Below, in pieces: positions 1 to 9,484 of a stretch of 32,274 bases of DNA. Every line of letters begins with the position of its first letter. The first letter of the stretch is position 1. Source of the DNA: Stentor coeruleus. Taxonomy: Eukaryota; Ciliophora; Heterotrichea; Heterotrichida; Stentoridae. The DNA lies in contig MPUH01000842.1 in the NCBI GenBank assembly GCA_001970955.1, positions 1 through 32,274 on the forward strand, read 5' to 3'. The notes beneath the pieces were generated by a model that did no database searches, was not told the origin of the DNA, and worked only from the letters and a program-made list of their open reading frames with translations. A program made the translations under genes and the position numbers.

Positions 1-86
1 GATGAAGATTTACCTTTTACAAAAATAGACTTAAGATAGTTTACTTATTTTATATAGAAAGATAAAAAATTATAAGATTATTATAA
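1..86 (+). other. 5' flank of topoisomerase II gene
   Basis: AT-rich non-coding stretch directly upstream of the topoisomerase II start codon. It contains TATA-like runs around positions 50-58, but such runs are common in this AT-rich DNA, so no promoter is claimed. No reading frame enters from the window edge. Confidence 0.5.
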
Positions 87-3000
87 ATGAAATCTAAAAA
101 AGGTGAAGTTAGCGATTCTGGTGGGTCAACAATTGAACAGACTTATCAGAAAAAAACCCCACTTGAGCATATTTTGTTAAGGCCTGATACTTATGTTGGA
201 TCTATTGAACAGCAGGATTCAAAGCTGTGGGTTTGGGATACCGCCAAAAGCAAGATGGTGTTTAGGCAGGTTCAATATGTTCCGGGACTTTATAAGATTT
301 TTGATGAGATATTGGTTAATGCTTCGGATAACTTTCAGAGAGATAGCTCGATGAATAAAATTATGGTTACAATTGACCAAGAGAAATCGATGATTAGGGT
401 ATGGAATAATGGGAAAGGAATCCCCGTCGCAATCCATCAAGAATATAAAATCTACGTCCCCGAACTGATTTTCGGTCAGCTTCTAACCTCAAGCAATTAC
501 GATGACTCAAAAAAAAAAGTTACTGGCGGGCGTAATGGTTATGGCGCAAAACTCACAAATGTTTTTTCCAAAAAATTCATAGTAGAAACAGCAAACTCTG
601 AAAGTATGAAAAGATTTACAATGGAATGGTCTAAGAATATGAGCATTCATGGTGATGCTAAAGTTGAAAAACTTTCAAAAAAAGAAGACTACACATGTAT
701 AACTTTTTTCCCTGATTTAGAAAGATTTGGTATGACAAGTTTAGATAAAGATATTGTTGATCTAATGACAAAAAGAGTTTATGATCTAGCTGGNTGACAA
801 GTTTAGATAAAGATATTGTTGATCTAATGACAAAAAGAGTTTATGATCTAGCTGGGATTACTGATAAAAAAGTTAAAGTTTTTTTAAATGATGTAGAAAT
901 TAAACTTAGAAGCTTTCAAGAATATGTTGAATTGTATTTGACAGATTCTAGTTTACCAAAGATATTTGAAGTGGTTAATGATAGGTGGGAAGTGGGAGTT
1001 TCTATTAGTGATGGAGTTTTTCAACAGGTATCTTTTGTTAACGGTATATGCACAACAAAAGGTGGCACTNGGATTACTGATAAAAAAGTTAAAGTTTTTT
1101 TAAATGATGTAGAAATTAAACTTAGAAGCTTTCAGGAATATGTTGAATTGTATTTGACAGATTCTAGCTTACCAAAGATATTTGAAGTGGTTAATGATAG
1201 GTGGGAAGTTGAAGTTTCTATTAGTGATGGGGTTTTTCAAGTATCTTTTGTTAACGGTATATGCACAACAAAAGGTGGCACCCACGTTACCCATGTAGCC
1301 GATCAGATAATCCAATCCATATCTGAGCTCGTGCAAAAGAAATTCAAAAAAATCGAAGTTAAAAATGCTCAAATCAAGCAGCACTTATGGATTTTTGTAA
1401 ACTGTTTAATTGAAAACCCATGTTTCGACTCTCAAACAAAAGATACAATGACGCTAAAAACTTCAGCATTCGGGAGTAAATGTGAAATCAGTAGCAAAAT
1501 GATGAAAGAAGTCCTCAAATGTGGGGTTATCGACCACGTTATGGCTTATGCAAAAGCTAAAACTGAAGCTCAACTAGGTAAAAAAGTTAGACAAAAGAAA
1601 AATGAAAAAATTTTCATGAATAAATTAGAAGATGCAAATGACGCCGGTTCCAAAAATAGTCATAATTGTACATTAATATTAACAGAAGGAGATAGTGCAA
1701 AATCTTTAGCAATGGCAGGAATTGAGATTATAGGTCGTGATTTATTTGGTGTTTTCCCACTTAAAGGTAAACTTCTAAATGTTCGTGAAGCTTCACATTC
1801 ACAGTTGATGAATAATGAAGAAGTGCAGAACATAATGAAAATTGTTGGATTAGAGCCTAAAAAAGAATATGCTAATCTTAATGGACTAAGATATGGGTGT
1901 ATTATGATTATGGCTGATCAAGATCTTGATGGTTCGCATATAAAAGGCCTTGTCATAAACTTTGTGCATTTTTTCTGGCCTGGACTACTAAAAAAGCGAG
2001 GTTTTCTTAAAGAGTTCATAACTCCTATAGTCAAAGCAACTAAAGGTCATGACGCGATATCATTTTTTACAATTCCAGAATACGAAACTTGGGCAAAAGC
2101 AGGCAACAGGTCAACATGGAAAGTAAAATACTACAAAGGTTTAGGGACATCAACAAGTAAAGAAGCCCAAGAGTATTTTTCAAATCTTGATCGTCATAGA
2201 ATTGAATTTATATGGAAAGATGATAAAATAGATGAAGATGCAATTGACTTGGCTTTCAATAAAAAACGTGCTGATGATCGTAAACAATGGTTAGCAAATC
2301 TAAACCCTGATACTTTCTTAGACATGAATCAACATGGAATAGAATACAGTGAATTTATCCATAAAGAACTTATTCTTTTTTCTAATTATGATAACATAAG
2401 ATCAATACCAAATATAATGGATGGTCTAAAGCCAGGACAAAGGAAAATATTATATTCATGCTTTAAAAGAAAACTTAAAGGAGAAATCAAAGTGGCTCAA
2501 TTATCAGGTTATGTTGCTGAGCATTCAGCATATCATCATGGTGAAGCATCTTTAGCTTCAACAATAGTAGGTCTTGCTCAGAATTATGTAGGAAGTAACA
2601 ATATTAATATACTTTTGCCATTAGGACAATTTGGCACACGTAATATGGGAGGTAAAGATATGGCTAGTGCCCGTTATATATTTACAAGCCTATCACCATT
2701 GACAAGAAAATTATTTATTCAAGAAGATGATTACCTTTTTGCTTATCAAACAGAAGATGGACAAAAAATTGAACCTGTTTATTATGCTCCAATTATCCCT
2801 ATAGTTCTTATAAATGGTAGTGATGGTATTGGTACTGGATGGAGTTCTACAGTACCTCAATACAATCCTTATGATCTTATAAATGCTTATAGGACAAGAA
2901 TTCAAGGTAAAGCTTTTGCTGAATCTGATATTAAACCATGGTATAAAGGATTTACTGGGACTATAGACTGGATTGATAGATCAGGAGGTGGTTATGAAAT

Positions 3001-4195
3001 ATCAGGAGTTTTAACAAGATTAGATGATGATTGGTTAAAAATTTCTGAGCTTCCTATTCGTAAATGGACTAGTGAATTCAAAAAATTCCTTGAAGAATTC
3101 ATGAAAGAAGATGAACCTTTTATTACAGAATTAAAAGAATATCATACTGAAAATAGAGTTGATTTTCGTATACGTGTACCTGGTGTTGATAAATATAGTG
3201 ATGGGATGCTTAAGAAAAAGTTCAAACTTATCTCAACGATATCTATGAATAATCTTGTGCTTTTTAACAAAGATAGGAAAATAGTCAAGTATACAAATGT
3301 TTCTGAGATCATGGAAGAACATTATCTTGTTAGAGAAGACTTTTATAGAAAAAGAAAAGAGTTTATGATTGCTAAACTGACAAGAGAATGTGAAATTCTA
3401 GCTAATAAAGTTCGATTTATATTAGCAGTTGTAGAAAATGAACTTATTATAAACAAAAAGCAAAAAATGATACTTGTTAAAGAACTCCAAACTAAAAAAT
3501 TTGCCACAAAAAAACAACTTGATATGATTTTCACTGAGCCAATTATATCATCAGATGAGAATACCAAAGAGCAAGAACTTGATACAGACTCAGAACCAAA
3601 TGCGTCAATATCTTCAAAAGAATATGATTATTTATTAAGTATGCCACTATGGTCTTTAACTTATGAAAAAGTTGAAGCATTGAAAAAAGAACACAAAGAA
3701 AAAAGTGATGAACTTGAAAAATTACATAGAATTACTATATACGATATGTGGAATAAAGATCTTGATGAGTTAGAAAAATCAATAACTCAAGTCTGGGAAG
3801 AAGAAGAAGAAGATAGGAAAAATAGACCTAAAAATAAGGCGGGGAATAAAAATAGAATTGTCAGGCCTAAAAAGGGAAATATAAAGAAAAAAGAGACTAA
3901 AGAGAATAAAGAAATTGTGGAAAATGATAAAACTGATAAAAAAATTAGGCAAAAAAAAGCTCCAGTCCCTGTGAAAACAGCTTCTGATGATGATTTGAAA
4001 CCTTTGACTATGGAGAAGTTGTTAGGGAAAATTAAGCCTGTTATACTTGAAGAGAAAAATTTGTCTAGTGATGCTTCTTTAGTAAATCCTTTTAAGCAAT
4101 CACCTAAGAAATTGAAGCAGTCAGTAATTAAATTGAAGAAAAAGATTGCTAGTGATGAAAGCGATGAAGACTCTAGTTTTGAGCTTTCTAATTAG
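87..4195 (+). CDS. TOP2: DNA topoisomerase II (two assembly joins inside)
   Basis: ATP-dependent type IIA topoisomerase that passes one DNA duplex through another in the nucleus. The raw sequence is split by N at 794 and 1070, each followed by repeated sequence. Reading 87-793 and then 1072-4195 gives one frame of 1276 aa ending in TAG. Seen in that model: the GHKL ATPase N-box NASDN (about 78-82) and glycine loop GGRNGYGAK (147-155); TOPRIM EGDSA (from about 441) and DQDLDGSH (from about 518), which bind Mg2+; the breakage-reunion motif ARYIFTSLSP with the expected DNA-linking Tyr at about 771, close to yeast Tyr782 in family numbering. The tail after about residue 1100 is Lys/Asp/Glu/Ser-rich, as in other eukaryotic TOP2 tails. 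It is somewhat shorter than animal enzymes (about 1400-1600 aa). No intron was found. It converges on the transporter gene downstream. Confidence 0.97.
733..855. other. Unmerged contig join 1 (single N at 794)
   Basis: The 61 nt at 733-793 are repeated exactly at 795-855, separated by one N. The repeat lies inside an uninterrupted coding motif of TOP2. Keeping both copies puts a TGA directly after the N, and dropping one restores the frame. It is best read as overlapping contig ends placed side by side, not a biological tandem repeat. Confidence 0.9.
855..1282. other. Unmerged contig join 2 (N at 1070), copies differ
   Basis: Positions 855-1069 (215 nt) recur at 1071-1282 (212 nt) across one N. 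The copies differ by six substitutions and one 3-nt indel (Gln-Gln versus Gln). Four substitutions are synonymous; the other two together change one codon, Gly to Glu. The pattern fits two alleles or very recent paralogues that the assembler did not collapse, rather than sequencing noise. Confidence 0.85.
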
Positions 4196-4422
4196 AAATA
4201 ATTAATGATTTTTTTTGAAAAATATTTAGTGATTTTAATATGAGACATTCATAAGATTTTTCTTGTAAAGTGAAGTATTTGTATTAGGTGTGAGATGAAA
4301 TCCTTATAATTCATACTAATTCTAGCTTATTTTACTATAAAAAATACTTAAAATTAGCCAAGTATTTAAACCAACTAAAAGAAATCTACATATTATCTAT
4401 GCTTTTAAAAAATCCTCATCTA

Positions 4423-5514
4423 TTAAATAATAAGGAAAAATACATAAGTCCAAGCAATCAATGTTGGAAGCGCGCACAAATAAACCCAAAACATCATCCA
4501 AGCCACTTCCTTCGTCCCATAATCATGTATCTGTGTAATCATCATAATAATAAAAGCTGTCGGACTACAAAAAGCAATAAAAACGCAATACGCCATAACC
4601 GAATTATCACCAAAAATCCCAGCTTTGAATACCCCAAAAACAACGCAGAACCCACAAATTGGCATTAAAATGTTCTTAAAAAAAATAATACTACCAATAA
4701 AACCTTTACTTAAAGTTAATTTGCTCCCAGATAGTAATACAAGATTAGCTCCTAAAGTCATTTGACCAAGTAATATACCTACAAGTCCAACTTCAAACCC
4801 AGCATCAACAATACAATACAATTTAGAATTTTTATTAAAAAAAGTTGAATGAACTCCAGGAATCAAGCCAAATAATAAAGCTATAACACATGCTATAGGC
4901 CCGGGTAAAAGCAAATTTTTTAATATATTCCTACAAAATGATGTTTTTTGATATGCTATAGGGTTACTTTCAAGAATAGCTTCATTTTGTTTAGATAATA
5001 AATATTGTGTTTTGTCTTGGCTAACTAAACTAGACCCATAACTCCATACAATAGCATTATAAGTTAGGACTTGTAATGATATATAACTATTAGCATCTTT
5101 ACAATGACTATTGGATTTTAATGGACCATATGGTGAACATATACCTTTTAGAAGCACAACTGGCATATTTCCAATGTTAGAGAAAATTAGTATACAGGCC
5201 ACAACTTTAGATAAGTAAGGTATTTTAGGACAAATTTTGGAATGGATATAAGCTAAGATAGTGCCAAGAATTACTACTATGCTGGGGGTTAAGAATAAAG
5301 GCCAGATTGTACTGATTTCATTTATGTCAATTGCTGAAGAGACATTAAAAAAAACAAATACTGGGTTGAAAAAGTTGGAATACGAAGCTGAAATTCGGTC
5401 AATTGTCACTTTAGTGAAGATTTTCTTATATGCAAATACTGCGCCAAGCATTGAAAGGCATACTAAAGGCATAAACCCTGAGACTGTATATTGCACCAGT
5501 AACAAAGGGTCCAT
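4423..5514 (-). CDS. PIN-like / auxin efflux carrier family membrane transporter
   Basis: A 363-aa polytopic membrane protein of the Mem_trans (auxin efflux carrier, PILS-like) superfamily. Seen: about nine to ten hydrophobic segments over the whole length, a hydrophobic N-terminal half, a short hydrophilic centre (about residues 160-195) and a hydrophobic C-terminal half. The conserved FSNIGNMPVVLL stretch (about 111-122) matches the N-x-GN-x-P signature of the family's first bundle, and a CSPTAF stretch lies in the last bundle. In plants and fungi these proteins move auxin or other organic anions across ER or plasma membranes. The substrate here cannot be told, and auxin transport should not be assumed. 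The start ATG at 5514 opens directly on the first membrane segment, as usual for the family. It ends with TAA, tail-to-tail with TOP2 227 bp away. No intron was seen. Confidence 0.85.
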   Translation of the reverse strand: MDPLLLVQYTVSGFMPLVCLSMLGAVFAYKKIFTKVTIDRISASYSNFFNPVFVFFNVSSAIDINEISTIWPLFLTPSIVVILGTILAYIHSKICPKIPYLSKVVACILIFSNIGNMPVVLLKGICSPYGPLKSNSHCKDANSYISLQVLTYNAIVWSYGSSLVSQDKTQYLLSKQNEAILESNPIAYQKTSFCRNILKNLLLPGPIACVIALLFGLIPGVHSTFFNKNSKLYCIVDAGFEVGLVGILLGQMTLGANLVLLSGSKLTLSKGFIGSIIFFKNILMPICGFCVVFGVFKAGIFGDNSVMAYCVFIAFCSPTAFIIMMITQIHDYGTKEVAWMMFWVYLCALPTLIAWTYVFFLII

Positions 5515-5730
5515 TTTATTGTATAATCCAAATAATCTCCATCAAAATTTTTCACATCTTCTTATATTAAAATCTTATTGATTCAATCAAATAAAACTAT
5601 ATAAACATTCAATACATAAATCATCCTAACTACCCTATTTCAAATTATATTCTCTATCTAAATCCTAAACTCACATTTTATTAATTAATTATCGCTAATT
5701 AATTGACAAAACTCTACTTTACCCATCTTT

Positions 5731-6396
5731 TTAAGAGTTTCCTCCAAACCCTCTTCCTCTAATAGCCAAAGCAAGTATATCTAAAAACTCATTAGACGTA
5801 GCTAAAGCTACAACAATATCTCTAATTTTCTCTCTTTCACTAACAACCTCAGCCCTATCTTCAAAAACTACCCCTTTTTTAAAAAACTCAGGTCTTAAAA
5901 CTTCCTCAGCCATCTGACCTGTAAATTCAATAGGCCTTGAGTCAAAAATGCTATCTGGAGATTTGTTAGACATAGCATCCCCACCAATATCAAGTAAATT
6001 TTTAAGCATTTTAGATTGAGAGTCTATATTAGAAACATCCTGAAGCTTTTTGTATAGGCCTTCGATGAGCTCAGTATTCGCTGACCATATTCCATGGACA
6101 CTTTTACTTTTGTCCCTGATGCAAATTAGTTGTGGGTGTTTTTTTTCAAACAAAGTATCTGATGTAACTTGTTGGTAAAAACTATTACAATGAGTTTTGT
6201 TTAATATAATCAAACAATAATAAGGCTCTTGGCTCCTTTTGACCAGCATTAAAGGACCTTCTATATCTCCTTTGTTCCAAGTGCCATTGAGTTCTGAAAA
6301 CACATAATAAACAGCATGTTGGATTTCGAAAACAACATCGATTATCGCTTTGTCAAGTCTATTACGCAGCATCGTTAAAAGCCCATCTCGGTCCAT
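5731..6396 (-). CDS. DCP1: mRNA-decapping factor DCP1-like (EVH1 domain)
   Basis: A 221-aa protein whose first about 118 residues match the DCP1 EVH1/PH fold: Trp40 followed by GDIEGPL (43-49), a basic KRSQEP turn, an ILNKTHCNSF strand corresponding to the family's NR/NK-x-L motif, and HGIW (101-104) near the domain end. DCP1 activates the DCP2 pyrophosphatase that removes the mRNA 5' cap in cytoplasmic decay. The remaining about 100 residues are hydrophilic with a Leu/Ala-rich C-terminal helix (about 185-215), which could correspond to the trimerisation helix of longer DCP1s, but this is only inferred. It is the last of four minus-strand genes, starting 39 bp after the upstream stop. A poly-Pro-binding EVH1 protein of another family is the main alternative. 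Confidence 0.8.
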   Translation of the reverse strand: MDRDGLLTMLRNRLDKAIIDVVFEIQHAVYYVFSELNGTWNKGDIEGPLMLVKRSQEPYYCLIILNKTHCNSFYQQVTSDTLFEKKHPQLICIRDKSKSVHGIWSANTELIEGLYKKLQDVSNIDSQSKMLKNLLDIGGDAMSNKSPDSIFDSRPIEFTGQMAEEVLRPEFFKKGVVFEDRAEVVSEREKIRDIVVALATSNEFLDILALAIRGRGFGGNS

Positions 6397-6435
6397 TTTT
6401 ATATTAAAACTAGAGTTTAATATTAGCTAGTTGGC

Positions 6436-6807
6436 TTAAGAGTATTTGCTAGAATAGCCAACTTTATCTTGAAGAATAGACACAGAAGTGTTAGAACCGA
6501 CAATATGCTGGGCAATTAAAGAACGTTCTTTTTTGAGTTCGGTTATTTGTTTTTGTAAAAAGTCATTCATGTTCCCTTGTCGAGCTATTTCGTTTTTTAA
6601 GTCAGAAAACAGCTCTTCAATTTGAGGCATAAAGGATTTTGGGGTATCCTGGATCATAAGTTCAATTTTGGTATCCATGCTAACTATTTCAGCTCTGGTT
6701 ATCTCTATATATTTATTATAATCTCGTCCTGAGCTTTGAAGTTCTAAAAGGTCTTGATTGATTTTTTGGATGTTCTCTTTGACGCTAACTTCTTTGTTTT
6801 CTTCCAT
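6436..6807 (-). CDS. Small coiled-coil protein (123 aa), unrecognised
   Basis: I do not recognise this protein. It is Glu/Lys/Gln-rich and predicted almost wholly alpha-helical, with heptad-like spacing of Ile/Leu from about residue 10 to 110 broken by a Pro near residue 55 (DTPKSFMPQ). It has no signal peptide, membrane segment or catalytic motif. The start ATG at 6807 is preceded by only 31 bp after the stop of the next coiled-coil gene. A single fused gene with a spliced-out linker was tested: no 15-nt GT-AG intron joins the two frames, so they are kept separate. It may be cytoskeletal or a subunit of a small complex, by character only. Confidence 0.75.
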   Translation of the reverse strand: MEENKEVSVKENIQKINQDLLELQSSGRDYNKYIEITRAEIVSMDTKIELMIQDTPKSFMPQIEELFSDLKNEIARQGNMNDFLQKQITELKKERSLIAQHIVGSNTSVSILQDKVGYSSKYS

Positions 6808-6838
6808 TATATAATTATTATCAAACTAGCTTTTTGAT

Positions 6839-7246
6839 TTACAGGTTTGAAAGAAGACTTGCGTTTTGGCGTGCCGCACTGGACTTTATCTCAGATAATT
6901 CTCTAGTTTTTTTCCGTTCAAAACTTTCGAGATCTAGTTCCAGCTGTCTTTTTTTCTGCTTTGCTATTTCGAGACGTACTTCTAAGTTATCCAGGTTTTC
7001 AAGTTGCCCGAGAGCTGAGGTTTTTTTCTCTTCGTCGATTAAGTTTTGCTTGCGGTCACAGACGTATTTAAGTTCCTTTATCAAAAAGTCAATACGCTCC
7101 TTCTGGATCTCTGAAATACTCAAAGCTGCAACAAAGTCATCAAACTCTGCAAAGGTCCCTCTTGCCAAATAAGTCTTAAATTGCTTCCTCAACGAAGCAT
7201 TCTCCTTGTTAAGCTGTTCATTTTCTGCAAGAGTCAACCTATCCAT
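6839..7246 (-). CDS. Small coiled-coil protein (135 aa), unrecognised
   Basis: Unrecognised hydrophilic protein with coiled-coil character over residues about 1-30 and 50-125. An LEVRLEIAKQKKRQLELDLE-type stretch near residue 95 shows clear heptads. The middle segment (about 28-45, TFAEFDDFVAALS) is less charged and may be a short hinge or docking helix. No targeting sequence is seen. It sits 31 bp from both neighbours on the same strand, between the pseudoprotease and the second coiled-coil gene. The shared size, composition and tight spacing suggest, but do not show, that the two coiled-coil proteins work together. Confidence 0.78.
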   Translation of the reverse strand: MDRLTLAENEQLNKENASLRKQFKTYLARGTFAEFDDFVAALSISEIQKERIDFLIKELKYVCDRKQNLIDEEKKTSALGQLENLDNLEVRLEIAKQKKRQLELDLESFERKKTRELSEIKSSAARQNASLLSNL

Positions 7247-7277
7247 TTACTGAGTATTATTAATCTTAAATACCCAA

Positions 7278-8495
7278 CTAATACCTTAAAACTTTAATAT
7301 CTTGTGCACTGTTATCAATCAACGGGACTTCATCTTGTGCATCAAGCTTTCTTTTAATAATTTGATAAATCCCTGCAGCCAAAATATAAATTAAAAATGA
7401 CCCGGCTACTGTGAAAAATACAACAGCCCAGCCTTCAATTGTTTCAAAAGTTGTTGGAGTCGTATCTGGAATATAAGATACTTTATTGAAAGTAATAGTT
7501 TTTTCTTTAAGGTCAACAGAGGTGAAATAACCTTTAAGGAGAGGCTCGCCTAGTATCCATGATGTACCGCCGAGGTTTGTGAAGAGAAAGCAGGCTGTTT
7601 CTACTTTCATCAGGTAAAACTCTTGAGTTATCACCAGAACATCTTCACCTATAATAAATTCAAGGTCAGGGTATGAGCCTTCACAATCACATACAATAAA
7701 CTCTTCAAAATAATAACACCCATATTCCATAATCAAATCCGTGTACAAATTCTGCAATAAGCTATATGGTCCTATAATATAAGAACTAATCGAACTAAAT
7801 TCAATTGGTGCTGAATCATAAACTGTCCCATTATAAGAAAAATTTCCCACAATTTCATCTTTTAAAGTTATAACCACAGTACTTTCTACCTGAAGCCCTA
7901 AATCTGTAAAATTAATACTATCCAAGTATAAATAAGACCCATTAATTTCGTCAATATATATAGAGTAAATTGGCTCTGTTATATAATTGTTTTCATACAT
8001 TTCATAAACTATTGAACTCTCATCAACTCCTAAACCAAGAATTCCATCTTCAGCAAGATTTAAAGGGTCAACAAATTTGTGAGCGACTGAGATTTTACTA
8101 CGGAATTTGTAGTTTTCTAAAACGATGTCATCTTCAAAAACATTGCCTTTTAGTGTAAGCATTTTGTTTTCGTCATGGTAGTTGTTTGTTGTTGTTAGGT
8201 TTTTACTTGTTTTTGAAGTCCCAGGGCTATAGGTTTGTGAGACCACTTTGCACTTTTTGCATTTGCTTCCTTCGACCCAGACGTCACGGAAGAGGAAAGA
8301 GATTGTCAACCAAAACTCCTGCTGTTCTGAGCCGATTTTTACAGATGTGACAAATGCAAACTAAATATAAAGTACATTGCTTAAAACTTGCTCTGGTCCC
8401 TCATCTCCTCCACCACCTCCACGTGGCTTGAATTCAATAACTTTGGGCAACATTAAAGAAAATGCTGGTAAAGCTAATAAGAGCAGAATTACCAT
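7278..8495 (-). CDS. Secreted/type I membrane pepsin-fold pseudoprotease, catalytic Asp residues lost
   Basis: Join of exon 8495-8376 and exon 8360-7278 around a 15-nt intron, giving 400 aa. Exon 1 supplies a start ATG and a signal peptide (MVILLLLALPAFS) followed by a Gly run. Homology to A1 aspartic proteases is clear: VKIGSEQQEFWL (47-58) for the usual G-x-P-x-Q-x-F entry, DVWV (66-69), EDGILGLG (about 145-152), and a C-terminal WILGEPLLKGYFTSVDL for the usual W-I-L-G-d-x-F-L-r-x-Y motif. At the two positions where the family has D-T/S-G, this protein has S61-F-L and S229-S-I, so both catalytic Asp are Ser. A hydrophobic helix at about 350-375 followed by a basic, then acidic tail predicts a type I membrane protein. 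It is probably a binding protein rather than an enzyme. The frame is intact, so it is not a decayed gene. Pairing of the second site is by eye and less certain than the first. Confidence 0.85.
8361..8375 (-). other. 15-nt intron in pseudoprotease gene
   Basis: On the minus strand this reads GTACTTTATATTTAG. It contains an in-frame TAG. Removing it (phase 0) joins the signal-peptide exon to the protease-fold exon. It has GTA at the start, A at position 10 and TAG at the end, like the other three introns here. Confidence 0.88.
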
Positions 8496-8497
8496 TT

Positions 8498-8738
8498 TAT
8501 ATCCATTTGAAATTTAAATCTTTTGCCTGAACATTTTAAGTTAATTTTGCATTAAGCTTATTACAAGATTGCAACTTATTATAATACATAATAAAAATTC
8601 CTTAGGTTTTTATATGCGAAAATGCATTTTTTATATTTTCNTATATCCATTTGAAATTTAAATCTTTTGCCTGAACATTTTAAGTTAATTTTGCATTAAG
8701 CTTATTACAAGATTGCAACTTATTATAATACATAATAA
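8498..8738. other. Unmerged contig join 3 (N at 8641)
   Basis: The 97 nt at 8498-8594 recur exactly at 8642-8738. Unlike joins 1 and 2, the left contig runs 46 nt past the repeat (8595-8640) into sequence unlike what follows the second copy. This is either a misassembled contig end or a real alternative junction upstream of the pseudoprotease gene. Confidence 0.8.
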
Positions 8739-9484
8739 CCACAACATATCATAAAATATTTCAAAAAATAAAAAAATATATCATAACTCTAATCAATAAT
8801 CATAATTATCCAACAATCTTATCTCATAATCTTCTCATCCAATCATAATTTTGCTTATCTAATACATAAATAAAAGCTTCCGGTTAAAAGTTGAAAATTT
8901 TCTATTCAACTATCAAATAAAAATAACAAAAAATTAAATATCTTGAATACTATCTGATTATAATCAACATATTTTGATGACCTATTTTTTTATAAATTTA
9001 TTTTCTCAAGAAAAAACTAATATCATTTTTTTAATACAATAAATTTATGTAAGAGACTCAGAGATCATTCCAATGATTTAATTAATAAACTGCAATATGT
9101 AATAATATTAACATGTTTACAATTTTACATAGAAACTTATGAATTGATTTTCTTGCTAAAATAGTCGTTAAATTGTAAGATATTTTGAGGGAATTTTGAA
9201 TTCATTTTAAAAATTGAAATTTGTAAAAATTCAATTCGTGTATTAGTTACAAGGAATGTGATATGGTTAAAAACTAAGCATAGTATTATTAGTTTAAATA
9301 CTTTTGGCTATAAGAAAACATTTTTTAATATGCAAAATTGAATATGAGCATTTTTACACAGATTTCTATTAGAAAATATAGAAATAAATATATTCTATCA
9401 AATCAAATATAAAAAAAAACCCAACAAAAAATTTAATCCTATCACAAAAGTTATTCTCTTCATCAAAGTTAACCTTTAACATCA
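8739..9484. other. Intergenic region without recognisable gene
   Basis: About 750 bp, very AT-rich, with no reading frame or RNA gene recognised. Strand composition changes along it: C exceeds G on the plus strand at about 8739-8960, G exceeds C at about 9050-9340, and C exceeds G again at 9380-9484, next to the 3' end of the minus-strand LRR gene. Confidence 0.5.

Noticed and set aside
733..1282. Real internal tandem duplication in topoisomerase II.
   Set aside because: Each repeat brackets a single N and interrupts a conserved single-copy domain. Overlapping contig ends explain it better.
6808..6838. The two small coiled-coil genes as exons of one gene.
   Set aside because: A 17-nt GT-AG segment exists at the boundary, but removing it still leaves a stop, and no 15-nt intron fits. 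Kept as two genes.
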